Positions 52,603 to 61,722 of a stretch of 64,000 nucleotides of DNA are shown here, piece after piece. A program made the translations under genes and the position numbers. The stretch comes from Verrucomicrobiaceae bacterium (GTDB lineage: Bacteria > Verrucomicrobiota > Verrucomicrobiia > Verrucomicrobiales > Verrucomicrobiaceae): contig CANIBP010000002.1 of the NCBI GenBank assembly GCA_947466075.1, positions 1-64,000 of the forward strand, in the 5' to 3' direction. Under the pieces are notes generated by a model. That model did no database searches and was not told where the DNA came from. It saw only the letters and a list, made by a program, of their open reading frames with translations. The first letter of the stretch is position 1. Each line of letters starts with the position of its first letter.

Positions 52603-53879
52603 TACCATGGTTCCTTTCCAAGCAGATCGCGGCACAAAGCCACTGCGGAGCCAAAGGCATCCTCATGGAAGCCGTTGCGGAAGTAGCTGCCGCAAAAGTA
52701 AGTCGTTTGATCGGTCGAAAGGCGATTGAGCTCGGGAAGTCGCTTCTGCGCATCAATGGCAGCCATATCAAACAGCGGATGCTCGTAGGCGATGCGCTTG
52801 ATCACCTTGTCCTCGGGGATTTCATCGGCAGCATTGATGGAGACGATGTAGTTCGTCGTCTCGGAGACACCTTGCAGGCTGTTCATCCAGTAGTGCGTGC
52901 TTGGCTCGATGCCGCCATCGCGCGTCGGCTTGATGCGGTAGTTCCATGAGGCCCAGCAGCGCTTTGTTTTCGGCAGGAAGCTCTCATCTGTGTGCAGCGT
53001 GGCCACGTTTGGCTGATAGTGGAAGCAGCCGAGCAACTCACGCTCCAGAACAGTAGGATCGGCGATCATGCGTAGTGTTTGATCGGCATGACTGGCGAAG
53101 ATGACTTTATCGAAGATTTCCGCCGCACCGTCGCGTGGTGTTACTGCCACGCCAGCAGCCGTGCGCTCGACGCGAACCACCGGCGAACCGAGGCGAATGC
53201 GCTCTTTGAAAGGCGCGGTGAGTTTCTTGACGTACGATTTCGCGCCATTGGTCACCGTGCGCCACGGATGCTGTGTATGCAGGCCGAGGAAGCCGTGATT
53301 ATGCCAGAAACGGATCAGTGTGAGCGCCGGAAAAGCCAGCATCAGCTCCGGTGGCGTGGACCACACGGCGGAGGACATCGGGACGATGTAAAGATTGAGA
53401 AAATCATCCCCGTAACCGCGAGCGGCGACGTATTCGCCCAAAGTCATGCGCTCAAAACGTGGATCATCGAGCGCCGCGACAGCTTCGGCATTGAAGCAAT
53501 TGATGCGCATCAGGAACTTCCAGAAGCGCGGACGCAAAAGATTGCGCCGCTGACCAAAGAGATGCCCGAGTGAGGTGCCATTGTATTCGATACCGCTTTC
53601 GAGGTGCGAGACGCTGAAGGACATCGAGGTCGGTTTCGTCTCCACGTCGAGTTCTTTGAACAAGCGTGTGAGCAGCGGATAAGTCACGTTGTTGAAGACC
53701 ATGAATCCCGTATCAACCGGCAGCTCACGCCCGCCTTCGATAACGTTCACGGTATTCGTGTGGCCACCGGCATAGTCGTTCTGCTCAAAGAGCGTGAGAT
53801 CAAAATCCCGATGTAGGAAGTGTGCACAGCCGAGTCCGGCTACTCCAGTGCCTATAATGGCGAGACGTGGGCGGTTCAT
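52602..53879 (-). CDS. FAD-dependent amine-oxidase-like oxidoreductase
   Basis: The 425-residue protein has an N-terminal dinucleotide fold (LAIIGTGVAGLGCAHFL, 6-22) and the flavin motif EQNDYAGGHTNTV. It keeps VDTGFMVFNNVTYPLL and ends TYFCGSYFRNGFHEDAFGSAVALCRDLL, typical of FAD-containing NAD-binding/amine-oxidase-like proteins found with DUF1365 and CFA genes. In some proteobacteria such a partner is needed for furan or methyl-branched fatty acid formation. It starts 10 bp after the desaturase stop. Confidence 0.9.
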   Translation of the reverse strand: MNRPRLAIIGTGVAGLGCAHFLHRDFDLTLFEQNDYAGGHTNTVNVIEGGRELPVDTGFMVFNNVTYPLLTRLFKELDVETKPTSMSFSVSHLESGIEYNGTSLGHLFGQRRNLLRPRFWKFLMRINCFNAEAVAALDDPRFERMTLGEYVAARGYGDDFLNLYIVPMSSAVWSTPPELMLAFPALTLIRFWHNHGFLGLHTQHPWRTVTNGAKSYVKKLTAPFKERIRLGSPVVRVERTAAGVAVTPRDGAAEIFDKVIFASHADQTLRMIADPTVLERELLGCFHYQPNVATLHTDESFLPKTKRCWASWNYRIKPTRDGGIEPSTHYWMNSLQGVSETTNYIVSINAADEIPEDKVIKRIAYEHPLFDMAAIDAQKRLPELNRLSTDQTTYFCGSYFRNGFHEDAFGSAVALCRDLLGKEPW

Positions 53880-53889
53880 GCAGGCGCGG

Positions 53890-54876
53890 CTAGGATTGAT
53901 TCAACGCATGCGCCTCGTCATAGACGCTCTGCGGCACTTTGCGGAGATCCCAAACCAGACCGGTCCAGGAAAGCACCTTCAGTAAATAATAGGAAACATC
54001 AATCTCCCACCAAAAGAAACCCTGACGTGCAGCAGGGGCATAGCGATGATGGTTGTTGTGCCAGCCTTCGCCAAGCGTAAGCAGGGCGAGCAAGAAGTTG
54101 TTCCGACTGTCATCTGAGGTTTTGAAGCGTTTCGAGCCAAACACATGCGCCAGTGAATTTATGCAGAACGTTGCATGCAGAAGCACCACGGTGCTGATGA
54201 AGAATCCCCAGACAAACATCTGCGCACCATTAGTGCCAAGGCCGGGAGCGGAGCGTTCCAGCAACCAGCCCGTGAGCCACAGCAGCGCTCCATAGACAAC
54301 AGGGACGAGTTGATCGTGGCGATTGAGAAAAACCAATTCGGGGAACTTTTGCAGATCACGCACACGGCTGTAATCGGTGGGGAAATTCTTCGTGCTGGTG
54401 ATCCAGCCGATGTGCGACCACCAAAAGCCGTGAACGACCGGCGAGTGCGCATCCACCTCTTCATCCGAATGCTGGTGATGATGCCGATGCACCGAGGCCC
54501 ACCACAGCGGTCCGCGCTGGCAGGACGAATTTCCCAGCACAGCGAACAAAAACTGCACCACGCGAGACGTGCGGTAGCTACGATGCGAAAGGTAGCGATG
54601 GTAGAACGCCGTGATCGCAAACATCCGCACCGCATAGAGCAGCACTGCCGCGACTACCGCCACCCAGCTAACCCCCACCCAAAGCACCGCAAAACAGCCT
54701 AGATGAAGCACGATGAACGGCACGCAGCGCTTCCAGTCCACCTTGTCCTCCTGCGCTAGCACAGCTTCAACCCCTTCGGGGTGAAAATCCGAGTCCACCC
54801 ACTGCTGCAAAAAGACCTTCACCTGTCGGAGCAGACTCGAACTTTGAGAGGGTGACGGCGTCTTGGGGGTATTCAC
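53890..54876 (-). CDS. membrane fatty-acid (acyl-CoA or acyl-lipid) delta-9-type desaturase
   Basis: The 328-residue membrane enzyme inserts a double bond into saturated acyl chains with O2 and reductant. The three histidine boxes are intact: HRYLSH (93-98), HRHHHQH (130-136) and HNNHH (273-277), the di-iron ligands. Four membrane helices fit the stearoyl-CoA desaturase layout. It is the first gene of the nine-gene operon and would supply the unsaturated substrate for the CFA-type enzymes downstream. Confidence 0.92.
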   Translation of the reverse strand: MNTPKTPSPSQSSSLLRQVKVFLQQWVDSDFHPEGVEAVLAQEDKVDWKRCVPFIVLHLGCFAVLWVGVSWVAVVAAVLLYAVRMFAITAFYHRYLSHRSYRTSRVVQFLFAVLGNSSCQRGPLWWASVHRHHHQHSDEEVDAHSPVVHGFWWSHIGWITSTKNFPTDYSRVRDLQKFPELVFLNRHDQLVPVVYGALLWLTGWLLERSAPGLGTNGAQMFVWGFFISTVVLLHATFCINSLAHVFGSKRFKTSDDSRNNFLLALLTLGEGWHNNHHRYAPAARQGFFWWEIDVSYYLLKVLSWTGLVWDLRKVPQSVYDEAHALNQS

Positions 54877-54988
54877 TGGGACTACTGCGTTTGTCCTTGT
54901 AATCTGGATTCAAAAATCTCGCTTCCGATTCGATCATGAAAATTCCATCTATAGTCAAAATCTTCCTCTAACGAACGTTCCTTTCATT

Positions 54989-57900
54989 GTGACCTGCCCC
55001 CTCATCATTTTTGCCCTCGTTTCATCCGCCTCCGCGGAGCCAATCGACTTTTCCAAACAGATCCGCCCCATCCTGAGCGAAAACTGCTTCTTCTGCCACG
55101 GTCCGGATGAAAAGAAGCGCGAGGCTGGCCTGCGCCTTGATGACGAAATCAGCACGAAGAAGAGCAACGACGGTGTCATCGCCGTGGTGCCGGGGAACAT
55201 CGAAAAGAGCGCCCTGATTGAGCGCATCCTCTCCACTGATCTCGAGGAGGTCATGCCGCCGCCGAAGCAGCACAAGACGATCTCACCGGCGCAGGTGGCT
55301 CTTTTGAAGGAATGGATCAAACAAGGCGCGAAATGGGGTAAGCATTGGAGCTATGAGAAAGTGGTGAAGCCAGCGGTGCCTGCGGGCGCAGCAAATCCGG
55401 TGGATGCCTTCATCGTTCAACGTCTGACCCGGGAAGGACTCAAATACTCGCCTGAAACCGATGCAGCGACGCTGATCCGCCGAGTGGCGCTCGATTTGAC
55501 CGGCCTGCCGCCAACGATAGAGGAACTCGCGTCGTTGTCCAAGCAGCCGCACGACAAGATCGTCGATCACTTCCTCAGCAAACCGGCCTACGGCGAGCAT
55601 TGGGCACGCCAGTGGCTCGATCTCGCACGCTACGCGGATAGTAGTGGCTACCCGAGCGATCAGCCGCGTGAGATCTGGGCCTACCGCGATTGGGTGATCC
55701 GTGCGCTGAACTCAAACATGCCGTTCGACCAGTTCACCATCGAGCAAAACGCCGGTGATTTGCTGCCGAACCCGACGGATGATCAACTGATCGCCACCGC
55801 GTTTCATCGCAACACGATGACCCAAAATGAAGGCGGCACGGATGACGAAGAGTTCCGCAACGCCGCGATCATCGACCGCGTGAACACGACCTTTGCCGTC
55901 TTTATGGGCACCACGATGGCCTGTGCGCAATGCCACACGCACAAATACGACCCGCTCACCATCAACGAGTACTTCCAGTTCTACGCTTTCCTCAATCAAA
56001 GCGCCGATGCGGATAAAAAAGATGAAGCGCCTTTCCACAGCTTCGACACTCCAGAGCAGAAGCAGCAACGCGCTGGCTGGAACTCTGAACTCGCCACGCT
56101 GAACGCCAAGCTCGCCAACCCCGACGCAAAATGGCTCGCGGGAGTCGATGCGTGGGAGAAATCGCTGCCGCTGCAAGCTGCATGGACGCCTTTGAAACCC
56201 GTCGTGGCCCGCAGCAGCAGTGGAACGAAAATGGAAGTGCGTGATGATTCCCGCGTCATTGCCGCGAAGCCAGCGAAGGCCACGGACAGCTATCATGTGG
56301 AGCTTCCCGTCACCGCAGGCAACTTGGAGGCGGTGCGCATTGAAGCATTGGCTGATGCAGCACTTCCTAGCGGTGGACCAGGGCATGCGGGTGGAAATTT
56401 CGTCCTTTCGCAGGTCAAAGCCGAGCTGATGCCTGACGACGCGAAACCTGCGAAAGCACGCCATTTGAAGATCGAACTCGTGAGCAAAAAGTACGACTTC
56501 CTCGCTCTCGCTGAAGTGCAGGTCTTTAGCGGCAATCAAAACATTGCGCTCAAAGGCAAAGCCATTCAGATCAGCACGACTCCCAATGGTCCCGAGGCCA
56601 AACTCGCCATCGACGGCAATACGAATGGCGAAAGCGACAAAGGCAAGTCCGTGGCCGTCAGCGGTGGCGGCACGGAGCATCAGTGGTGGCAGCTCGATCT
56701 CGGCAGCGTGCAGCCTGTGGACCGCATCGTCATTTGGAAGCGCACCGACAAGGGCCAAGGCAGTTATATCGAAGATTTGAAACTCACGCTGCTCGACGAA
56801 CAGATGAAGCCCGTGTGGGAGCAGGAGGTGAATAAGAAGTTCGAGCCGCGCGAAGAAGTCAGCGTCAGCGGACGGCGTGAGTTGTTGTTCACCAACGCCT
56901 TCGCCGATGCCACACAGGACACGTTTGATCCGAAGCAAGTCATCACCGACAAACCCGCGAAAGACAAAGGTTGGGCGCTGGCTGGACACACGGGCAAAGA
57001 TCACGCGCTTACGCTGCTGCCAGCACGCTCCGAGAAGATCGCCTCGCCTTCGCGACTCATCCTCACGTTGAATCAAACATCGCAGTGGGCCGAGCACACC
57101 CTCGGAGCTTTCCGCGTGAGTGTTTCCAATGATGCGCGCATCGCCAAGTTAGCGCCACTACCCGCAAACGTGCTCAGTGCCCTCAGCACACCTGCCGCAG
57201 GCCGCAAAGCCGCAGAAACGACAACGATCCGCGACTATTTCGTGCGCCAAATCGCACCTGAAACCAAAACCGAGCGTGAACGCATCGCCACACTCAATAA
57301 ACAACTCGCCGCGCTTAAAATGGTCACCGTGCCGATCATGCATGATCTCGATCCGAAGCAGCGTCGAGTCACCAAAGTACAGCTTCGCGGCAACTGGCAA
57401 GCTCTTGGCGATGAAGTGAACGAGGCCACCCCCGCGATCTTTAATCCGCTGCCCACGAATGCGCCCAAGAACCGCCTCACGATGGCGAAATGGCTCGTGA
57501 GTCGCGACAACCCGCTCACCGCCCGCGTCACGGTGAATCGCTTATGGGAAAGCATTTTCGGCACCGGCATCGTGCGCACCAGCGAGGAATTCGGCAGCCA
57601 GGGCGATCTGCCTTTCCATCCCGAACTGCTCGACTGGCTCGCAGCTGAGCTAATGGACAGCGGTTGGGACATCAAACACATGCTCAAGCTGATGCTCACG
57701 AGCCAGGCCTATCAGCAAAGCTCCAAATCCACACCCGAACTCAACGAACGTGATCCCGACAACCGCCTGCTCGCACGTGGCCCACGTTTCCGCCCCACTG
57801 GCGAGCTGCTGCGCGATAAAGCGCTGGCCGTGAGTGGTCTTTTGAGTGAAAAAATGTATGGCCCAGGCGTGCGTCCTATCGCTCCGAACATGGGCCTCAG

Positions 57901-58408
57901 CACCGCCTTTGGCCGCAGCAATGATTGGACCGTCAGCGAAGGCGATGACAGGCACCGTCGCAGCCTCTACACCGAAGTCCGCCGCAACAGTCCGTATGCG
58001 AGCTTCACCACCTTCGACGCCGGCAACCGCGAGGTCTGCCTGATCCGCCGCAGCCGCACCAACACGCCATTGCAAGCCTTCGTGACTCTCAACGATCCCG
58101 TTTTCATCGAAACGAATCAAGCCATGGCCCGCCGCCTCGTCGCCGAGACCAAGTCCACTCCCGAACGCCTCACGCATCTCTTTAAAATCTGCCTCAGCCG
58201 CGATCCGACCGCACACGAAGCCCAGTCCCTCACGAAACTCCACGCCGAGACACTCGCCGAGTATCAAGCCGACCTTCCCGCCGCCACCAAGATGGCGACA
58301 GACCCTCTCGGCCCTGCCCCCAAAGACGCCAATCTTCCTGAACTCGCCGCTTGGACGACTATCGCCAATGTGGTCATGAATCTGGATGAGTTTTTGATGC
58401 GTCGTTAA
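54989..58408 (+). CDS. DUF1549/DUF1553 (PSCyt1-PSD1) exported cytochrome protein
   Basis: This roughly 1139-residue protein has a PSCyt1 haem site CFFCH (33-37), a DUF1549 region with a second CAQCH (312-316), a discoidin-like insertion (about 500-680), and the DUF1553 region with VNRLWESIFGTGIV. The family is abundant in Planctomycetes and Verrucomicrobia, always next to DUF1501. The 5' end is awkward: only GTG (54989) gives a plausible but basic-poor signal peptide, and an ATG at 54936 in another frame encodes MKIPSIVKIFL, which would be a better start. Confidence 0.88.
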   Translation: MTCPLIIFALVSSASAEPIDFSKQIRPILSENCFFCHGPDEKKREAGLRLDDEISTKKSNDGVIAVVPGNIEKSALIERILSTDLEEVMPPPKQHKTISPAQVALLKEWIKQGAKWGKHWSYEKVVKPAVPAGAANPVDAFIVQRLTREGLKYSPETDAATLIRRVALDLTGLPPTIEELASLSKQPHDKIVDHFLSKPAYGEHWARQWLDLARYADSSGYPSDQPREIWAYRDWVIRALNSNMPFDQFTIEQNAGDLLPNPTDDQLIATAFHRNTMTQNEGGTDDEEFRNAAIIDRVNTTFAVFMGTTMACAQCHTHKYDPLTINEYFQFYAFLNQSADADKKDEAPFHSFDTPEQKQQRAGWNSELATLNAKLANPDAKWLAGVDAWEKSLPLQAAWTPLKPVVARSSSGTKMEVRDDSRVIAAKPAKATDSYHVELPVTAGNLEAVRIEALADAALPSGGPGHAGGNFVLSQVKAELMPDDAKPAKARHLKIELVSKKYDFLALAEVQVFSGNQNIALKGKAIQISTTPNGPEAKLAIDGNTNGESDKGKSVAVSGGGTEHQWWQLDLGSVQPVDRIVIWKRTDKGQGSYIEDLKLTLLDEQMKPVWEQEVNKKFEPREEVSVSGRRELLFTNAFADATQDTFDPKQVITDKPAKDKGWALAGHTGKDHALTLLPARSEKIASPSRLILTLNQTSQWAEHTLGAFRVSVSNDARIAKLAPLPANVLSALSTPAAGRKAAETTTIRDYFVRQIAPETKTERERIATLNKQLAALKMVTVPIMHDLDPKQRRVTKVQLRGNWQALGDEVNEATPAIFNPLPTNAPKNRLTMAKWLVSRDNPLTARVTVNRLWESIFGTGIVRTSEEFGSQGDLPFHPELLDWLAAELMDSGWDIKHMLKLMLTSQAYQQSSKSTPELNERDPDNRLLARGPRFRPTGELLRDKALAVSGLLSEKMYGPGVRPIAPNMGLSTAFGRSNDWTVSEGDDRHRRSLYTEVRRNSPYASFTTFDAGNREVCLIRRSRTNTPLQAFVTLNDPVFIETNQAMARRLVAETKSTPERLTHLFKICLSRDPTAHEAQSLTKLHAETLAEYQADLPAATKMATDPLGPAPKDANLPELAAWTTIANVVMNLDEFLMRR

Positions 58409-58427
58409 TTTCACCTGCCTGCTTTTT

Positions 58428-59879
58428 ATGAACCCCATCACCCACGACAAACTCCAACACACCACACGCCGTCAGTTCCTCGGCAACACAGGCCAGTTCA
58501 GCCTCGGTGCCATCGCTATGCATGCGCTGCAGCAGAAGAGCGCCGCGAGTACGCAGTCGGACAATCCACTCGCACCGCGAAAGCCGCATCATGAGGCGAA
58601 GGCGAAGCGTGTGATTTACCTGCACATGTCGGGTGCGCCGCCGCATCTCGATCTCTTTGATTACAAGCCGGAGCTGGTGAAGCGCAGCGGTCAGGACTGC
58701 CCTGATTCGATTCTCAAAGGTCGGCGCTTTGCCTTCACCACGGGCGTGCCGAAGCTGATGGGCACGCCGCGCACGTTCGCGCAATACGGCAAGGGCGGCA
58801 TCTGGATGAGTGATGCGTGCCCGAACTTTCACACGATCGCCGATGAGATGTGCATGATCCGCTCGATGAACACGGATCAGTTCAATCACGCCCCGGCGGA
58901 GTTGTTGCTCTTCACGGGTCATGCGCGGCAGGGACGGCCCTCGATGGGTTCTTGGGCGACGTATGGCCTCGGCATGGAGAATCAGGATCTGCCCGGCTTT
59001 GTTGCGCTAATCTCCAGCGGCACACAGCCCAGCGGCGGGCAGGGATGCTGGGGCAGCGGTTTCATTCCGAGCGTGTATCAAGGCGTGCAGTGCCGCAGCA
59101 AAGGCGATCCCGTGTTGTTCGTCAGTGATCCCGCCGGTATGAGCCGCGATTTGCGCCGCAAAACGCTCGATACTCTGCAGGCGCTCAATCAGGAGCAAGT
59201 CACCGAATTTGGACATCCCGAGACGGTCACACGCATCGCGCAGTATGAGCTGGCGTTTCGCATGCAGACGAGCGTGCCGGAGGTGATGGACATCAGCAAA
59301 GAGCCCGCAAACGTGCTCGAAGATTACGGCGCGAAGCCCGGTGAATCGAGCTTCGCCAACAACTGCCTGCTCGCTCGCCGCTTGATCGAAAAAGGCGTGC
59401 GCTTTGTAAATCTCTTCGACTGGGGATGGGATTTCCACGGCACCGGAGCCGACACAGGCATCACCGATGGTCTCACCAAGAAAGTGGCCGCCACCGACAA
59501 GCCCGTGGCCGCTTTGATCAAAGACCTCAAGCAACGTGGCCTGCTTGACGACACGCTCGTCATCTGGGGCGGCGAATTTGGCCGCACGCCCTTCCGCGAA
59601 GGCCGCACTGCTACCAGCAAGGTGCTGGGCCGAGATCACTACCCAGACTGCTACTCTCTCTTCATGGCTGGCGGCGGCGTGAAGGCTGGATTTGAATACG
59701 GCAGCACCGACGAACTCGGTTTCAGCGTCGCCGAGAACAAAGTTCACGTGCATGATTTCCAAGCCACGGTGATGCACCTGCTCGGTTTTGATCACGAACG
59801 CCTCACCTACCGCTTCCAAGGCCGCGACTACCGCCTGACCGATATCCACGGTCATGTTGTAAAAGACCTGCTGGCGTAG
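58428..59879 (+). CDS. DUF1501 (sulfatase-like) Tat-exported protein
   Basis: The 483-residue partner of the DUF1549 protein has a twin-arginine signal (TTRRQFLGNTG, Arg14-Arg15). The body is a phosphatase/sulfatase-like alkaline phosphatase fold: VIYLHMSGAPPHLDLFDYKPEL, FPHAPAELLLFTG-like segments, TLVIWGGEFGRTPF and LGRDHYPDCYS. The exact reaction is unknown. It starts 19 bp after its partner, so they are co-transcribed. Confidence 0.92.
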   Translation: MNPITHDKLQHTTRRQFLGNTGQFSLGAIAMHALQQKSAASTQSDNPLAPRKPHHEAKAKRVIYLHMSGAPPHLDLFDYKPELVKRSGQDCPDSILKGRRFAFTTGVPKLMGTPRTFAQYGKGGIWMSDACPNFHTIADEMCMIRSMNTDQFNHAPAELLLFTGHARQGRPSMGSWATYGLGMENQDLPGFVALISSGTQPSGGQGCWGSGFIPSVYQGVQCRSKGDPVLFVSDPAGMSRDLRRKTLDTLQALNQEQVTEFGHPETVTRIAQYELAFRMQTSVPEVMDISKEPANVLEDYGAKPGESSFANNCLLARRLIEKGVRFVNLFDWGWDFHGTGADTGITDGLTKKVAATDKPVAALIKDLKQRGLLDDTLVIWGGEFGRTPFREGRTATSKVLGRDHYPDCYSLFMAGGGVKAGFEYGSTDELGFSVAENKVHVHDFQATVMHLLGFDHERLTYRFQGRDYRLTDIHGHVVKDLLA

Positions 59880-59893
59880 TAGAGGCAGGCCAC

Positions 59894-60580
59894 ATGCGCC
59901 GCCTCGACCAACTGCTCTCCTCCCTCGGTTACTGCTCACGTCGTGAGGCGATGGCGTTCGTCAAAGAAGGCCGCGTGAAACTGGCGGGCGTGGTGGTGAA
60001 GCGGTCGGATCAACGCGTCGATTCAGCGCTCATCACGGTCGATGACCAGCCGCTTGAAGCACCGGAAGGGTTGCTTGCCATGCTGCACAAACCGGTTGGT
60101 TATGCCTGCACGCACAGCGAAGGCGAAGGGCAGACCATTTATGAGCTGCTGCCATCGCACTGGGTGGATCGCAATCCCGCCGTGACGAGCGTTGGCCGTC
60201 TCGACAAAGAGACGAGCGGCTTGTTGCTTGTGACGGACATCGGCAGTTTGGTGCATCGTTACACGTCGCCGAAATCGGATGTGGAGAAGGTTTATGTCGC
60301 CGAAGTCGATCACGACCTTGATCCGACGCTGATCGAAGTTTTTGCCAAGGGCGATCTCATGCTGCGCAGTGAGGACAAACCGTGCCTCCCTGCCAGGCTG
60401 GAGATTGTTTCATCACGAACGGCTCGTCTCACGATCACCGAAGGCCGCTATCATCAGGTGCGCCGCATGTTTGCCAGCCAAGGCTGGCAGGTGGAGAAGC
60501 TGCACCGCGAACGGTTTGGCCCCTTTGAGTTGGGCAGTCTCCCGGAGGGTGAGTGGCAAATGCTGGAAGTCACGACATGA
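59894..60580 (+). CDS. rsuA: 16S rRNA pseudouridine(516) synthase RsuA-like
   Basis: The 228-residue enzyme has an N-terminal S4 RNA-binding domain (RRLDQLLSSLGYCSRREAMAFVKEGRVKL). The catalytic Asp104 lies in GRLDKETSGLLL, and the C-terminal motif is ITEGRYHQVRRMFASQG. It isomerises a uridine in small-subunit rRNA. RluB/E/F paralogs share this architecture, so the target site is less certain than the family. It starts 14 bp after the DUF1501 gene. Confidence 0.88.
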   Translation: MRRLDQLLSSLGYCSRREAMAFVKEGRVKLAGVVVKRSDQRVDSALITVDDQPLEAPEGLLAMLHKPVGYACTHSEGEGQTIYELLPSHWVDRNPAVTSVGRLDKETSGLLLVTDIGSLVHRYTSPKSDVEKVYVAEVDHDLDPTLIEVFAKGDLMLRSEDKPCLPARLEIVSSRTARLTITEGRYHQVRRMFASQGWQVEKLHRERFGPFELGSLPEGEWQMLEVTT

Positions 60581-60635
60581 AAAAAACAACGCCCTCGGTG
60601 GATGCCGTGAGCGCTACAAACGGTGCCTGATGAGA

Positions 60636-60950
60636 TCAACGGCAGTGATGATGATGACCGACAAATGAGCTGCCGCCAAAGCCGCCACGATTGTAGCCGT
60701 AGCTGCCGATTGACGAGTAGGGACTAGCGCAATAGCTGCTGCCATAGCTATAGGGCCGTGAATAGCCGCCACTGTAGCTGCTGTAGGAAAGCAACGGCCG
60801 CGAGGAATAGCTGCTGCTGTAATACGAGGGGCGAGCATAGGAGTTGCCATAGCCGTAGCCATAGGAACCTGGGTAACCATAGATGTCACACGAAGTGAGT
60901 GAACAAACGGCGACTGCTGCGCCGAGAAGGAGGAGAAGTTTCGTTTTCAT
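60636..60950 (-). CDS. small Tyr/Ser/Gly-rich lipoprotein
   Basis: This 104-residue lipoprotein has a lipobox (CSLTSC, lipidated Cys21). The mature part is very low complexity (YGYPGSYGYGYG, SYSSRPLLSYSS) and ends HHHHCR, a possible metal-binding tail. It resembles surface or stress lipoproteins of this bacterial group. It converges with rsuA and diverges from the YceH-like gene. Confidence 0.75.
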   Translation of the reverse strand: MKTKLLLLLGAAVAVCSLTSCDIYGYPGSYGYGYGNSYARPSYYSSSYSSRPLLSYSSYSGGYSRPYSYGSSYCASPYSSIGSYGYNRGGFGGSSFVGHHHHCR

Positions 60951-61032
60951 AGCGGTGGGTATGACGCAGACCTTGATGGTCTATTCAGAGAAAGTTGCGT
61001 CATCTGTGAAGCAAGGCATCATCGGGCCACCC

Positions 61033-61713
61033 ATGTCCGCCGAATCCGTCACGCCCGCCATTTTGTTCACTCTCAGCCCTGAGGAGGCACGCGTGATGGG
61101 ATGCCTGCTCGAAAAGGAGATCACGCTGCCGGATTACTACCCAATGACGCTCAATGCGCTGGTAACGGCCTGCAATCAAACAACCAACCGCGATCCCATC
61201 GTGCGCTATGACGAACGCACAATCCTGCGAGCGCTGGAATCGATGAAATCACACGGCTATGTCTTTGAAGTGACCATTGTGGGCGGTCGAGCGCAGAAAT
61301 ACCGGCACAATTTGAAGGGTAAACTTCCCGGCTTGGAACGTCCGCACATGGCACTGCTCTGCATGCTGCTGCTCCGCGGTCCGCAGACCGGTGGTGAGCT
61401 ACGCCAGCGCACCGAGCGGCTGCAAGCCTTCCCGGACATGGCGAGCGTGGAGAGCACGTTGGCGGAATTGATCGGCTATAACGAAGGTCCGCTCGTTCAG
61501 TGCATTCCCGCAGGGCCAGGGCAGAGAGTGGCGCAATTCATGCACTTTCTCAGCGGTGAAGTCGCGGGTGCCGCTGCGGCAACGATCATCGCACCTGCTC
61601 CAGCAGTCGAAGAGTCCTCCGATGCCGATTGGCGTGCGAAGATGGAAGCGGAGATCACATTGCTGAAGGCACAGGTCTCGCGTTTGCAGACGTTGATCGG
61701 CGCGGTGAAGTAA
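61033..61713 (+). CDS. UPF0502 / YceH-like protein (DUF480)
   Basis: The 226-residue cytoplasmic protein starts MSAESVTPAILFTLSPEEARVMGCLLEKE and continues with LPDYYPMTLNALVTACNQTTNRDP, the DUF480 signature of two winged-helix repeats. ERPHMALLCMLLLRGPQTGGELRQRT is the second repeat, and a short C-terminal coiled coil follows. The E. coli homolog has no defined role. ATG 61033 was chosen over upstream in-frame codons because it matches the family N-terminus. Confidence 0.88.
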   Translation: MSAESVTPAILFTLSPEEARVMGCLLEKEITLPDYYPMTLNALVTACNQTTNRDPIVRYDERTILRALESMKSHGYVFEVTIVGGRAQKYRHNLKGKLPGLERPHMALLCMLLLRGPQTGGELRQRTERLQAFPDMASVESTLAELIGYNEGPLVQCIPAGPGQRVAQFMHFLSGEVAGAAAATIIAPAPAVEESSDADWRAKMEAEITLLKAQVSRLQTLIGAVK

Positions 61714-61722
61714 GCAAACCAT

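Noticed and set aside
54863-54988. TTG start giving a 1181-residue DUF1549 protein
   Set aside because: The extra N-terminal residues overlap the divergent desaturase start and would place a non-signal segment before the hydrophobic core.
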